A stretch of 34,588 bases of DNA, from contig JANQKN010000135.1 in NCBI GenBank assembly GCA_028281065.1, positions 1-34,588 of the forward strand, read 5' to 3'. A program made the translations under genes and the position numbers. The stretch is from Flavobacteriaceae bacterium (lineage in GTDB: Bacteria; Bacteroidota; Bacteroidia; Flavobacteriales; Flavobacteriaceae). This document shows positions 26,812-34,588 of the stretch, one piece after another. Position 1 is the first letter of the stretch, and each line of letters starts with the position of its first letter. The notes beneath the pieces were generated by a model, which was not told the origin of the DNA, did not search any database, and saw only the letters and a list, made by a program, of their open reading frames with translations.

Positions 26812-26842
26812 TAAAGTTATCGAGGGAATAATTAATGGACAA
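26812..26842 (-). promoter_or_regulatory. Putative promoter for the candidate small RNA
   Basis: TTG (26842-26840), 20 bases, then TAACTTTA (26819-26812), one mismatch from TAnnTTTG on the minus strand. It directly adjoins the palindrome at 26843-26858. Start of transcription predicted near 26807. Confidence 0.45.
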
Positions 26843-26858
26843 TACGTAAAAATACGTA
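26843..26858. promoter_or_regulatory. NarL/LuxR-type 7-2-7 palindrome (candidate regulator binding site)
   Basis: TACGTAA-AA-ATACGTA: two inverted heptamers separated by two bases, the arrangement bound by NarL-type response regulators in enterobacteria. Its centre is about 43 bases upstream of the predicted small RNA start, where an activator would touch RNA polymerase. It is also 20 bases beyond the MATE stop codon, so it is not a promoter for MATE. Binding by any particular protein is inferred. Confidence 0.45.
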
Positions 26859-26878
26859 TTTCGATATGTTAAAATGAG

Positions 26879-28273
26879 CTAGACTTTTACCTGCTTCCAG
26901 TTTCCTTTTTTAAACCAAATGATTCCAATAACAGCAATGAGGGCTTCGGCAATGGTAATGGCAAGGAGTACACCCAAAACACCCCAACCAAAGTAAATAG
27001 CTGCTGCATAAGCAAACGGTAATTGGAACAACCAAAAACAGAAGAAATTGATAACGGTAGGGGTTTTGGTATCCCCCGCTCCATTGAATGCCTGTATGAC
27101 TACCATACCATAGGCATAGAACACATAACCGGCAGCTATGATCCGCAAGCTTAACGCTCCATATTTTATAACATCGGGATCGTCACTGAATATTTTTACT
27201 ATGGTTTCAGCCAAAACCAAATAAAACAAAGATACCACAATCATAAGCCAAGCATTGTACTTCCCTGTTTTCCACACCGAAGTTTCTGCCCTAGCGGGTT
27301 TACCAGCCCCTAAGTTTTGACCTACCAGTGTAGCGGCCGCATTGCTCATTCCCCACGAAGGCATTAACGTAAACATGAGTACGCGGATGGCAATGGTATA
27401 CCCAGCTACTACTTCGCTTCCAAATTCCGCCATGATCCGCATTAAAAACACCCAACTGGAAGTCCCTATAATGAATTGCCCTATGCCCCCCAATGATACT
27501 TTTATCAAATTAAGCATGATTCCAGCACGAATCACTAAGTCTTTGAAGCCTAATTTTATTTTGGTCCAGCCAAAGAACAGGATGCAAAGTTGGAAAATGA
27601 CGGCACTTCCCCTACCAATGGTTGTGGCTATGGCTGCTCCTTTTACTCCAAAAGCTGGAACAGGGCCCCATCCAAAAATAAACAGCGGGTCGAGTACAAT
27701 GTTCAAAAGGTTTGAAAAGATCAACACCTTCATAGCCGCAGAGGCATCACCCGCTCCCCTAAAAATAGCATTGATAAGAAATAGCAGCATAATAGTTACA
27801 TTACCTCCCAACAAAATTTGGGTATAACCGTACCCTTCAGCCACCAAATCGGGTTCACCACCCATTAAGGTTAATATCTCCTTTGGATATATAATTCCTA
27901 TGACGCTTATTAAAATCGCCACCACTACTCCTAAAAATATGGCCTGTACCGCTACTTGGGACGCCCCGGGAATGTCCTTTTCACCTATTCTCCTAGCTAC
28001 GATAGCTGTTACCCCCATACTCAACCCTATGGCAATGGCATACACCAAAGTAAGTACCGATTCCGTTAAGCCTACCGTGGCAATAGCATTAGCACCCAAA
28101 CTGGAAACAAAATAGGCGTCTACCAAGAAGAAAATGGACTCCATCATCATTTCCAAAATCATGGGAACGGAAAGCATAAAAACCGCCTTCCGAATACTTC
28201 CGGAGGTGAATTCCTGTTCTTTTCCAGCTACGGCTTTGGGAAAGTGACGAATGATTTTTTCTAAAACCGTCAT
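26879..28273 (-). CDS. MATE-family multidrug/Na+ efflux transporter
   Basis: Inner-membrane antiporter of 464 residues with twelve predicted helices in two similar halves, typical of MATE proteins. Helices 1 and 7 regions show the repeated MATE pattern (V-P-M-I-L-E-M-M-M-E-S-I-F in the first half; L-G-G-I-G-Q-F-I-I-G in the second), and G-A-G-D-A-S-A and G-A-G-D-T-K-T-P are the paired G-A-G-D loops at the ends of the two halves. Substrate (drug, toxin or metabolite) cannot be inferred. ATG start at 28273, 33 bases beyond the coxA terminator, with a weak promoter element at 28296-28303. Downstream is the hairpin-rich non-coding gap. Confidence 0.93.
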   Translation of the reverse strand: MTVLEKIIRHFPKAVAGKEQEFTSGSIRKAVFMLSVPMILEMMMESIFFLVDAYFVSSLGANAIATVGLTESVLTLVYAIAIGLSMGVTAIVARRIGEKDIPGASQVAVQAIFLGVVVAILISVIGIIYPKEILTLMGGEPDLVAEGYGYTQILLGGNVTIMLLFLINAIFRGAGDASAAMKVLIFSNLLNIVLDPLFIFGWGPVPAFGVKGAAIATTIGRGSAVIFQLCILFFGWTKIKLGFKDLVIRAGIMLNLIKVSLGGIGQFIIGTSSWVFLMRIMAEFGSEVVAGYTIAIRVLMFTLMPSWGMSNAAATLVGQNLGAGKPARAETSVWKTGKYNAWLMIVVSLFYLVLAETIVKIFSDDPDVIKYGALSLRIIAAGYVFYAYGMVVIQAFNGAGDTKTPTVINFFCFWLFQLPFAYAAAIYFGWGVLGVLLAITIAEALIAVIGIIWFKKGNWKQVKV

Positions 28274-28295
28274 GGGTCTGGTTTGAGTTAGCCCG

Positions 28296-28303
28296 TAAAG
28301 ATA
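28296..28303 (-). promoter_or_regulatory. Weak promoter-like element before the MATE gene
   Basis: The minus strand reads TATCTTTA, one mismatch from TAnnTTTG. The predicted leader is 18 bases. No -33 TTG at the expected distance; the coxA terminator occupies that place. Confidence 0.33.
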
Positions 28304-28305
28304 AC

Positions 28306-28338
28306 AAAAAACCCTTCCGATGATCGGAAGGGTTTTTT
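28306..28338 (-). terminator. Rho-independent terminator after coxA
   Basis: Perfect 15-base arms, AAAAAACCCTTCCGA (28306-28320) and TCGGAAGGGTTTTTT (28324-28338), three-base loop. The A/T ends make it work in either direction. It lies 21 bases past the coxA stop codon and closes the act-cox operon. Confidence 0.92.
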
Positions 28339-28359
28339 AATAAGAATATCTTTTCTTTC

Positions 28360-30186
28360 TTAGTGATTCATCTCTTCTTCACCATCTTGAAGTGGTTCGG
28401 TTTGCGGAGCAAAGTCTTGCCCTGGAATCACATAATCGGTTTCGTCTTTGTTCAACTTACTGTAATCGTAAGCCCACCTGTATACATGAGGAATGGGTCC
28501 ATCCCAGTTTCCATGGATGTGCTTTACTTCTGCAGTCCACTCCAACGTATTGGAGTTCCATGGGTTCTTAGGTCCTTTCTTACCAAAGAACATAGACGAG
28601 ATGAAGTTATACAGGAATATAACTTGAGCTGCTGCTGCAACGAAAGCGAATATGGTAATCACTACGTTTACATCGGTCAGATCGTCAAAGTATGGGAATT
28701 CGGTATTGGTATAGTAACGTCTTGGTAGACCTGCCATTCCAATAAAGTGCATCGGGAAGAATACTCCATAGGCACCAATAGCCGTTATCCAAAAGTGGAT
28801 ATATCCAAGGTTCTTGTTCATCATTCTACCTTCGAACATCTTTGGGAACCAATGGTACACTCCGGCAAAAAGTCCATACAATGCACTAATACCCATTACC
28901 AAGTGGAAGTGAGCTACCACAAAATAGGTGTCGTGTACGTTAATATCTAAAGCACTATCTCCTAGAAGGATTCCTGTAAGCCCTCCCGTAATGAAGGTAG
29001 AAACCAAACCGATGGAGAATAGCATCGCAGGGTTCATCTGCAAGTTTCCTTTCCAAAGGGTCGTGATATAGTTAAATGCTTTTACTGCAGATGGAATCGC
29101 AATAAGAAGTGTTGTAAATGTAAACACAGATCCCAAGAATGGGTTCATCCCCGAAATAAACATGTGGTGCCCCCATACAATGGTAGATAGGAAGGCAATT
29201 GCCAAGATAGAGGCAACCATCGCACGATATCCAAAGATCGGTTTTCGGGAGTTCGTAGCTATAATTTCCGACGTAATCCCTAATGCTGGTAATAATACAA
29301 TATATACTTCCGGGTGTCCTAAGAACCAGAACAGGTGCTCGAAAAGTACTGGAGAACCTCCTTGGTTGTGCAAGACCTCTCCTGCAATATATATATCCGA
29401 AAGGAAGAACGAAGTACCGAAGCTCCTATCCATAATCAGCAACAAGGCTGCCGATAACAAAACTGGGAAAGAAACCACACCGATAATAGCGGTAATGAAA
29501 AACGCCCAAATTGTCAATGGAAGTCTTGTCATGGACATTCCCTTAGTACGAAGGTTCAATACGGTTACAATATAGTTTAGTGATCCCAAAAGGGATGAGG
29601 CAATGAATATAGCCATAGATACCAACCAAAGTGTCATCCCTGCTCCAGAACCTGGAATGGCTTGAGGTAGGGCACTCAATGGAGGATAGATGGTCCACCC
29701 TGCAGAAGCAGGACCTGCTTCTACAAAAAGGGAAATTACCATAATAACACTGGAAAGGAAAAACAACCAGTAAGAAATCATGTTCAGGAATCCTGACGCC
29801 ATATCCCTTGCACCAATCTGCAATGGAATTAACAGGTTACTGAACGTACCACTTAATCCCGCTGTTAATACAAAGAATACCATAATGGTACCGTGAATGG
29901 TAACCAAAGCCAAGTAAACACTTGGATCCATAACTCCGCCTTCTCCCCATTTTCCAAGCAATACTTCGTAAATGGTGAATTCTTTGTCGGGCCAAGCCAA
30001 CTGCATTCTAAACAGAAGCGACATGGCAATCCCGATAATCCCCATGAACAATCCTGTAATTAGGTATTGCTTAGAGATCATCTTATGATCTTGACTAAAT
30101 ATATATTTAGTGATAAAAGTCTCTTTGTGATGATGTCCGTGATCGTCGTGGTGATCTACTGCTAAGTCGTGTGCGTGTGCTGACAT
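28360..30186 (-). CDS. coxA: Cytochrome c oxidase subunit I
   Basis: Catalytic subunit of the terminal heme-copper oxidase; reduces O2 to water and pumps protons. It is 608 residues with about twelve helices. The active-site motifs are intact: G-H-P-E-V-Y (Cu-B His, proton-channel Glu and cross-linking Tyr), G-H-H-M-F (two further Cu-B His), and H-D-T-Y-F-V-V-A-H-F-H-L-V (heme a3 and heme a ligands). The G-H-P-E-V-Y form points to the A1-type proton channel. The N-terminus has an unusual His-rich start: eight His in the first 20 residues. It follows coxB by 22 bases and is the last gene of the act-cox run, ended by a strong terminator. Confidence 0.98.
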   Translation of the reverse strand: MSAHAHDLAVDHHDDHGHHHKETFITKYIFSQDHKMISKQYLITGLFMGIIGIAMSLLFRMQLAWPDKEFTIYEVLLGKWGEGGVMDPSVYLALVTIHGTIMVFFVLTAGLSGTFSNLLIPLQIGARDMASGFLNMISYWLFFLSSVIMVISLFVEAGPASAGWTIYPPLSALPQAIPGSGAGMTLWLVSMAIFIASSLLGSLNYIVTVLNLRTKGMSMTRLPLTIWAFFITAIIGVVSFPVLLSAALLLIMDRSFGTSFFLSDIYIAGEVLHNQGGSPVLFEHLFWFLGHPEVYIVLLPALGITSEIIATNSRKPIFGYRAMVASILAIAFLSTIVWGHHMFISGMNPFLGSVFTFTTLLIAIPSAVKAFNYITTLWKGNLQMNPAMLFSIGLVSTFITGGLTGILLGDSALDINVHDTYFVVAHFHLVMGISALYGLFAGVYHWFPKMFEGRMMNKNLGYIHFWITAIGAYGVFFPMHFIGMAGLPRRYYTNTEFPYFDDLTDVNVVITIFAFVAAAAQVIFLYNFISSMFFGKKGPKNPWNSNTLEWTAEVKHIHGNWDGPIPHVYRWAYDYSKLNKDETDYVIPGQDFAPQTEPLQDGEEEMNH

Positions 30187-30208
30187 ATCTATCTAAGCTA
30201 ATTTTTTG

Positions 30209-31270
30209 TTACTGTTTCAAGGTTTCAGCCAATGTGGCTTGTTCTGCAATCCAAGCTTCGTATTCTTCTTCGGATTCTACAATGATCTTCATCTGCATGT
30301 TATAGTGGGTGTTTCCACAAATTTTATTACAAAGAAGCATGTAATCGAAGGTATACGGTTCAAGGGCTTCTTCTCCCTTGGCAAGTAACGCTATACTGTT
30401 CTCTTTTCTAATTTCATTAATGTGGGCTACTTTTTGAATGATCTCATCGCTCTCACGCATTTCCACGGTTGTCTTGGTAGGGGTGAAAGCAAATTGGGTA
30501 ATCATTCCAGGCACACAGTTCATTTGTGCTCTAAAGTGCGGCATGTATGCTGAGTGCAATACATCCTGGGAGCGCATTTTGAACAACACTTTTCTTCCAA
30601 CAGGCAAGTGTAATTCATTTACAATAATATCGTCTGGTGAATTAGGGTCGGAAATATCCACTCCCAATTGGTTAGCTCCTTCAATTAAACGAACATTGGC
30701 TTCCCCTAAGGTATTGTCTTTTCCTGCATATCGGGCTCTCCAATCGAATTGATACGCATACAACTCTACTACCAATGGGTCGTCATCTTCATTAATATCC
30801 ATGATCTCGGTCCAAGTAAACAGACCGTAGATAATTAATCCTGCCAAAACAATTACTGGGATGATGGTCCAAATGAACTCCAGCTTATCGTTATCTGCAA
30901 AGAAAACGGCTCTTTGTCCTTTTCTCCCTCTGTATTTAAACGCGAAGTAGTGAAGCAACCACTGTGTTACAATCCCTACCACAAAAATGAGGATCATGGA
31001 GATTAACCATAACTGGTCTATATCAACACCGTGTTCCGAAGAGGCTTCTGGCAACATTACGTCTCCCCATTTCCAGAAACAAACAATAGAGAGTACATAT
31101 ATAAAGATGACAAATCCCAACATGAGCCATCCGTTCACGTTATTGTCTTTGTCGTTAGCTACTTCGGAGTCATCCTTCTGCTGGCCCTTGGACAACTGGA
31201 ATATCTTACCCATTTGCCAAACAGCAACTCCAAAAAGTATGATTACTAGTACAACTAAAAATGCGGTCAT
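30209..31270 (-). CDS. coxB: Cytochrome c oxidase subunit II
   Basis: Carries the binuclear Cu-A site that receives electrons from cytochrome c or from alternative complex III. The Cu-A ligands are visible: H239 in D-V-L-H-S-A-Y-M-P-H, then C314-x3-C318-x3-H322-x2-M325 (C-N-K-I-C-G-N-T-H-Y-N-M); the position usually Glu in C-x-E-x-C is Lys here, which is tolerable because its backbone carbonyl is the ligand. There are about four hydrophobic segments (1-20, 48-66, 86-106, 132-152), two more than in the classical subunit, and a linker of 30 charged residues after the first. No heme c motif is present, so it is not a caa3-type fusion. It is 24 bases from actF and 22 from coxA. Confidence 0.97.
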   Translation of the reverse strand: MTAFLVVLVIILFGVAVWQMGKIFQLSKGQQKDDSEVANDKDNNVNGWLMLGFVIFIYVLSIVCFWKWGDVMLPEASSEHGVDIDQLWLISMILIFVVGIVTQWLLHYFAFKYRGRKGQRAVFFADNDKLEFIWTIIPVIVLAGLIIYGLFTWTEIMDINEDDDPLVVELYAYQFDWRARYAGKDNTLGEANVRLIEGANQLGVDISDPNSPDDIIVNELHLPVGRKVLFKMRSQDVLHSAYMPHFRAQMNCVPGMITQFAFTPTKTTVEMRESDEIIQKVAHINEIRKENSIALLAKGEEALEPYTFDYMLLCNKICGNTHYNMQMKIIVESEEEYEAWIAEQATLAETLKQ

Positions 31271-31294
31271 CGTTATCTGTCTTCTTTAATTTAA

Positions 31295-32641
31295 TTAATA
31301 ATGAAAATGCTTACTTTCCTTCATAAACGGACTTCCCTTCGCCAGCAATGGCTTTTTGGATAGTGCCGTGAACACTATGAACACAAACAATCCGAGGAAG
31401 AATAGTACGGAACCAATCTCTGGCCATCCTATGAACCAAGAAGTTCCTACAGTCCCTGGCATTACCATATTGAATACATCGATATAGTGTCCAGCCAAGA
31501 TTACAATCCCTGCCATGATTACAAACCAGTTTACACGTTTGTAGTCACTGTTCATAAGGATAAGTAGTGGGAAAATAAAGTTCATAGCAAGCATTCCGAA
31601 GAACGGTAATTTATAGTCTTCGATACGTGTTACAAAATAGGTTACCTCTTCTGGAATATTTGCATACCAAATCAGCATGAATTGGGAGAACCACAAATAA
31701 GTCCAGAAAATACTGAAAGCAAACATAAACTTGGCTAAATCGTGGATGTGACTATCGTTCACAAACTCTAAGTAGCCTTGTGATTTTAAATAGATGGTGA
31801 TCATGGCAATTACAGTAATGGCACTTACCATCATTCCGGCAAATACATACCATCCAAATAGGGTAGAGAACCAGTGAGGGTCGAAACTCATGATCCAATC
31901 CCAAGACATCATAGATTCAGTATAGATAAAGAATACCAAGAATCCTGCTGCCAGTTTAAAGTTTTTCTTGAACCAACGGTTATCGGTTGCGTCGTCTTGT
32001 TTCAATGACCACTTGGCAGATATGTAGCGATACGCATTGTATCCCAATAAGTAAATAACGGCACGGATCATAAATCCGGTTGTATTTAACCACCCGCTCT
32101 TTCCAGCGATCAATTTATCGTATTTACCGCTATCTGGTTTCACCAAGTCGGGATCCATCCAGTGGAAAATATGGTTTACGTGTGCAACGGACAACGCCAA
32201 CAAAATCAATATAATTGCGGAGGCCCAAGGTAGATAGGCGGTTATTCCCTCCATGACCCTAAACAATACGGGTGACCATCCTGCTTGGGAAGCGTGCTGA
32301 ATAGCATAAAACGCCAAAGTTCCCAATGCAATCATGAAGAAAAAGAAAGAAGCGATATACAGGGCAGACCAAGGTCTGTTTTGCATTTGATGCAATACGT
32401 GCTCGTAATGCTCATCCCCACCATGGGCATCATCGGCATGATCATCTCCATGGGCATCTGCAACAGCGTGATCATCACCATGACCTCCGCCATGCGCATC
32501 ATGGCTTTTGGCTTCAAGTTCTTTTACCTCTTCAATAGTGCTAGGTGCATCCATAAATCCGTAGATCATCGCACCGGCTCCAACCACCATAAAGATTAGC
32601 GCAAAAAGTCTTAATTTACTTGGTAGCTTATACATATCCAT
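31295..32641 (-). CDS. actF: Alternative complex III subunit ActF (quinol:cytochrome c oxidoreductase)
   Basis: NrfD-related polytopic membrane subunit (448 residues, about ten helices) of alternative complex III, which oxidises menaquinol and passes electrons toward the oxidase. I start it at the ATG at 32641 (M-D-M-Y-K-L-P-S-K); the frame is open to 32746 but that part is a Lys-rich stretch overlapping actE. Odd feature: residues 47-84, between the first and second helices, are His/Asp/Gly-rich, with 10 His in 38 residues. The order actC-actD-actE-actF-coxB-coxA on one strand with gaps of 1-28 bases indicates one operon. Quinone-site residues cannot be confirmed by eye. Confidence 0.92.
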   Translation of the reverse strand: MDMYKLPSKLRLFALIFMVVGAGAMIYGFMDAPSTIEEVKELEAKSHDAHGGGHGDDHAVADAHGDDHADDAHGGDEHYEHVLHQMQNRPWSALYIASFFFFMIALGTLAFYAIQHASQAGWSPVLFRVMEGITAYLPWASAIILILLALSVAHVNHIFHWMDPDLVKPDSGKYDKLIAGKSGWLNTTGFMIRAVIYLLGYNAYRYISAKWSLKQDDATDNRWFKKNFKLAAGFLVFFIYTESMMSWDWIMSFDPHWFSTLFGWYVFAGMMVSAITVIAMITIYLKSQGYLEFVNDSHIHDLAKFMFAFSIFWTYLWFSQFMLIWYANIPEEVTYFVTRIEDYKLPFFGMLAMNFIFPLLILMNSDYKRVNWFVIMAGIVILAGHYIDVFNMVMPGTVGTSWFIGWPEIGSVLFFLGLFVFIVFTALSKKPLLAKGSPFMKESKHFHY

Positions 32642-32669
32642 ATCTGTAGCTATTCTCTTTGTTCTTTGG

Positions 32670-33362
32670 TTAGTGTTGTTCTTCGTTTTCTTGATCGTCC
32701 CCTTCTTCACCTTCTTCTCCGTGACCTTCTTCAGATGTCTCATCAATCATAACGGCAATAGCCTCAGCAACATCTTTCATGGGAGTTTCAACCTCCAATA
32801 GGGGTTTCCCTTCCAAGGTATTTTTAAGGTTCATGACATGCATGGTGATTTGCCAACGTTCTTTTTCGTTGGTTTGGGAAGCATACGATCCCATAGAGTT
32901 CAATCCAAACATCTGTACATGATAGGTTCCTCCTTCGGTAATCACCCTTCCTGGATCGGCATAGCTAGGGACTCCTAAAATCTTTTCGTTCTTTGCCAAA
33001 ATACCTTGCCCATCTCCTTTTTCACCGTGACATACACCGCAATATATATCGTATAAATACTTTCCGTTATCTAAATTTTCCTGGGTAACAGGAAGTGGGT
33101 TCTTCGATTCTACCTTTGCCAATTCCAATCCTTCGGTAGTATTGGGGTAATCGTAAGGCTGCCATCCTCTTGGTATGGATCCTTCTGCAGGAAGCATAGC
33201 TTCTTGCTTATTAGGAAACACCTCGTACTCACCATAGGTTTCGTAACCTACAGGTTGGTACATATTGGGCATATACTGATAGTTGGGTTGCCCCTTGTCA
33301 AAACACGACACCATCGTAATGGATGCTGTTAACAGAAGTGCTATGGTTAAAATATGTTTCAT
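32670..33362 (-). CDS. actE: Alternative complex III subunit ActE, monoheme cytochrome c
   Basis: A 230-residue monoheme cytochrome c, which accepts electrons within alternative complex III. The heme site C108-G-V-C111-H112 is clear; M157 in G-L-N-S-M-G is a likely sixth ligand. The N-terminus is a lipoprotein-type signal (M-V-S-C20), though Met at -3 is slightly atypical, so it is probably membrane-tethered in the periplasm. The C-terminal 25 residues are very acidic (E, D, G with a few H), perhaps a docking surface for the CuA subunit. It starts one base after the actD stop and ends 28 bases before actF. Length is within the family range. Confidence 0.94.
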   Translation of the reverse strand: MKHILTIALLLTASITMVSCFDKGQPNYQYMPNMYQPVGYETYGEYEVFPNKQEAMLPAEGSIPRGWQPYDYPNTTEGLELAKVESKNPLPVTQENLDNGKYLYDIYCGVCHGEKGDGQGILAKNEKILGVPSYADPGRVITEGGTYHVQMFGLNSMGSYASQTNEKERWQITMHVMNLKNTLEGKPLLEVETPMKDVAEAIAVMIDETSEEGHGEEGEEGDDQENEEQH

Positions 33363-33363
33363 A

Positions 33364-33903
33364 TTAGTGATCGTCTTCTTTATCGTGTAAACTAATTTCT
33401 ATAGCTCCAGTATCGCTTAAGAACTGGGAAACTTGATCCACATCGTGGTGACCTGCATCGATAGCCATTAAGAAATGGTCATCAGTGGTACGAACATCTG
33501 GGTTCTCTGCTTTTTTGAAAGGCCACAACTTACTTCTCATATAAAAAGTAATTACCATAAGGTGAGCGGCAAAAAATACAGTCATCTCAAACATGATCGG
33601 CACAAAAGCGGGCATGTTCTCCAAGTAACTAAAACTAGGCTTACCTCCAATGTTTTGGGGCCAGTCCTCGATCATGATGTAATTCATCATGGTAATGGCA
33701 ACAGCCAATCCTACACAACCATACATAAAGGAACAGATAGCAAGACGTGTATCCTCCAATCCCATTGCCTTATCGAGTCCGTGTACTGGAAACGGCGTAT
33801 ATACTTCTTCAATATGATAGTGCTCTTTACGAACCGCCTTTACAGCGTTCATTAAGATATCATCGTCGTTATAGATAGCGTGAATTACTTTCGTCGAACC
33901 CAT
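33364..33903 (-). CDS. actD: Alternative complex III subunit ActD (DUF3341)
   Basis: Membrane-anchored subunit of alternative complex III, 179 residues. It has a soluble N-terminal ferredoxin-like-sized domain (1-50; H-A-I-Y-N-D-D-D-I-L and later V-Y-T-P-F-P-V-H-G-L-D), then two hydrophobic hairpin segments (about 57-78 and 100-125), then a soluble tail. This is the normal layout of DUF3341 proteins, which have no cofactor of their own. It is three bases after actC and one before actE, so tightly coupled. Confidence 0.93.
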   Translation of the reverse strand: MGSTKVIHAIYNDDDILMNAVKAVRKEHYHIEEVYTPFPVHGLDKAMGLEDTRLAICSFMYGCVGLAVAITMMNYIMIEDWPQNIGGKPSFSYLENMPAFVPIMFEMTVFFAAHLMVITFYMRSKLWPFKKAENPDVRTTDDHFLMAIDAGHHDVDQVSQFLSDTGAIEISLHDKEDDH

Positions 33904-33906
33904 ACC

Positions 33907-34588
33907 TTAACTGTTTTTAAGTTTAGCAGCCTGTCCAGCCCAGTCGTCACGCTTAGCGCGTCCTGGGAATTCGCCAGTGATGCTGTCTAATAAATCGTAT
34001 TCTCTTTCGGTCATCTTACTTACCTGCTCGAAGGTGTAAATGCCCAACTGATGTAGTTTTTCTTCCATCTTAGGACCTACACCACTAATTCTCTTAAGAT
34101 CGTCTGCAGTTTGGGTATCTGGATCGAAAGTTCCGATACTGCTCAACAAACTTGCTGCTTTTGCTGAATGATCTTCTTCTGAAGCTGCAACAGTTGCAGT
34201 TCCTTCAGGCATATCGTAATGCTTCGCATCATCTCCATGCTCAGCTCTTAATTTTTTGTAACGATCCCCGGAAGACTTCAAAATAGACTTCACCTCTGCT
34301 TGTGCGATTACTGGGAAAGTTCTTGAATACAATAGGAACAACACGAAGAAGAATCCGATGGTTCCAATGAAAATTCCGATATCCACAAATGTTGGGGAGA
34401 ACATCGTCCAAGAAGACGGTAGGTAATCCCTGTGCAAGGAGGTTACGATAATCACGAAACGCTCAAACCACATTCCAATGTTTACTACAATGGAGATAAA
34501 GAACGAGAACATGATACTTCTTCTCAATTTAGGGAACCACATAAACTGTGGTGAGAACACGTTACAGGTCATCATCGCCCAGTAAGCC
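33907..34588 (-). CDS. actC: Alternative complex III subunit ActC (partial), with a fused helix-hairpin-helix domain
   Basis: The 3' part of an NrfD-like quinol-oxidising membrane subunit; the gene continues past the right edge of the window (the frame is still open at 34588, reading A-Y-W-A-M-M-T-C-N-V). Visible are three helices and the segment S-L-H-R-D-Y-L-P-S-S-W, typical of this subunit. Beyond the last helix (about 150 residues before the end) the protein has a linker and then a soluble domain: D-D-L-K-R-I-S-G-V-G-P-K-M and L-G-I-Y-T-F-E-Q-V-S-K-M-T, ending G-R-A-K-R-D-D-W-A-G-Q-A. That is a helix-hairpin-helix motif like those in DNA-binding or repair proteins. Here it is probably a protein-interaction module; its role is unknown. 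Confidence 0.9.
   Translation of the reverse strand, partial: AYWAMMTCNVFSPQFMWFPKLRRSIMFSFFISIVVNIGMWFERFVIIVTSLHRDYLPSSWTMFSPTFVDIGIFIGTIGFFFVLFLLYSRTFPVIAQAEVKSILKSSGDRYKKLRAEHGDDAKHYDMPEGTATVAASEEDHSAKAASLLSSIGTFDPDTQTADDLKRISGVGPKMEEKLHQLGIYTFEQVSKMTEREYDLLDSITGEFPGRAKRDDWAGQAAKLKNS

Noticed and set aside
32642-32746. N-terminal extension of ActF by 35 residues
   Set aside because: Lys/Thr-rich sequence that overlaps the acidic C-terminus of actE in another frame; the family start M-x-M-Y-K-L-P fits 32641.
1-34588. CRISPR array, tRNA, rRNA, prophage or insertion sequence
   Set aside because: No repeat-spacer pattern, no tRNA-like cloverleaf with a T-arm motif in the gaps, no integrase or transposase; all long gaps are accounted for.

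Overview
The window looks like chromosome of a marine-type Flavobacteriaceae bacterium (phylum Bacteroidota). The evidence is the gene set: a giant SprA gliding/type IX secretion protein, a RemB-like outer-membrane protein, a protein with a type IX secretion sorting tail, alternative complex III feeding an aa3-type oxidase, and the ruvA-sprA-gcvH-vanZ-tonB gene order. The promoter-like octamers also follow the Bacteroidota TAnnTTTG pattern. The moderate-to-low G+C fits. I cannot name the genus from sequence alone. Nearly every gene is on the minus strand; only one (3153-4214) is on the plus strand. There is no sign of prophage, transposase, CRISPR, rRNA or tRNA.

Layout, left to right (transcription mostly runs right to left). 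1-3100: heme O synthase ctaB, two different cytochrome oxidase subunit III genes and a subunit IV gene. 3153-4214: a divergent exported metallo-beta-lactamase-fold hydrolase. 4231-8523: a RemB-like protein, two TonB proteins (three neighbours sharing a TonB C-terminal-like domain) and a VanZ-like membrane protein. 8489-16926: gcvH, sprA and ruvA. 17005-24013: fused malic enzyme/phosphotransacetylase, queG, a 963-residue exported protein I cannot identify, and a secreted DM13-like protein with a type IX sorting domain. 24105-26566: cytochrome P450 and ruvB, separated by a palindromic repeat pair. 26567-26878: a 312-base non-coding gap full of hairpins that I interpret as a candidate small RNA gene with an activator-type promoter. 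26879-28273: a MATE transporter. 28360-34588: coxA, coxB, actF, actE, actD and the 3' part of actC.

How the genes work together. ActC-F and CoxA/B form the quinol-to-oxygen electron chain, and the left-end genes supply heme O and the accessory subunits of the same oxidase from 25 kb away. SprA exports proteins carrying sorting tails such as the DM13 protein. TonB and RemB-like proteins belong to the same envelope-energised, gliding-associated physiology. The rest is housekeeping: RuvA/RuvB, GcvH, MaeB and QueG.

The most interesting leads are: (i) the structured non-coding gap at 26567-26878 with a NarL-like 7-2-7 palindrome placed against a promoter; (ii) a helix-hairpin-helix domain fused to the membrane subunit ActC; (iii) a TonB-C-like domain on the N-terminus of the RemB-like barrel; (iv) the unidentified 963-residue exported protein. 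Promoter calls use a simple pattern (TTG or TTTG, about 20 bases, TAnnTTTG) read by eye and are weaker than the gene calls.
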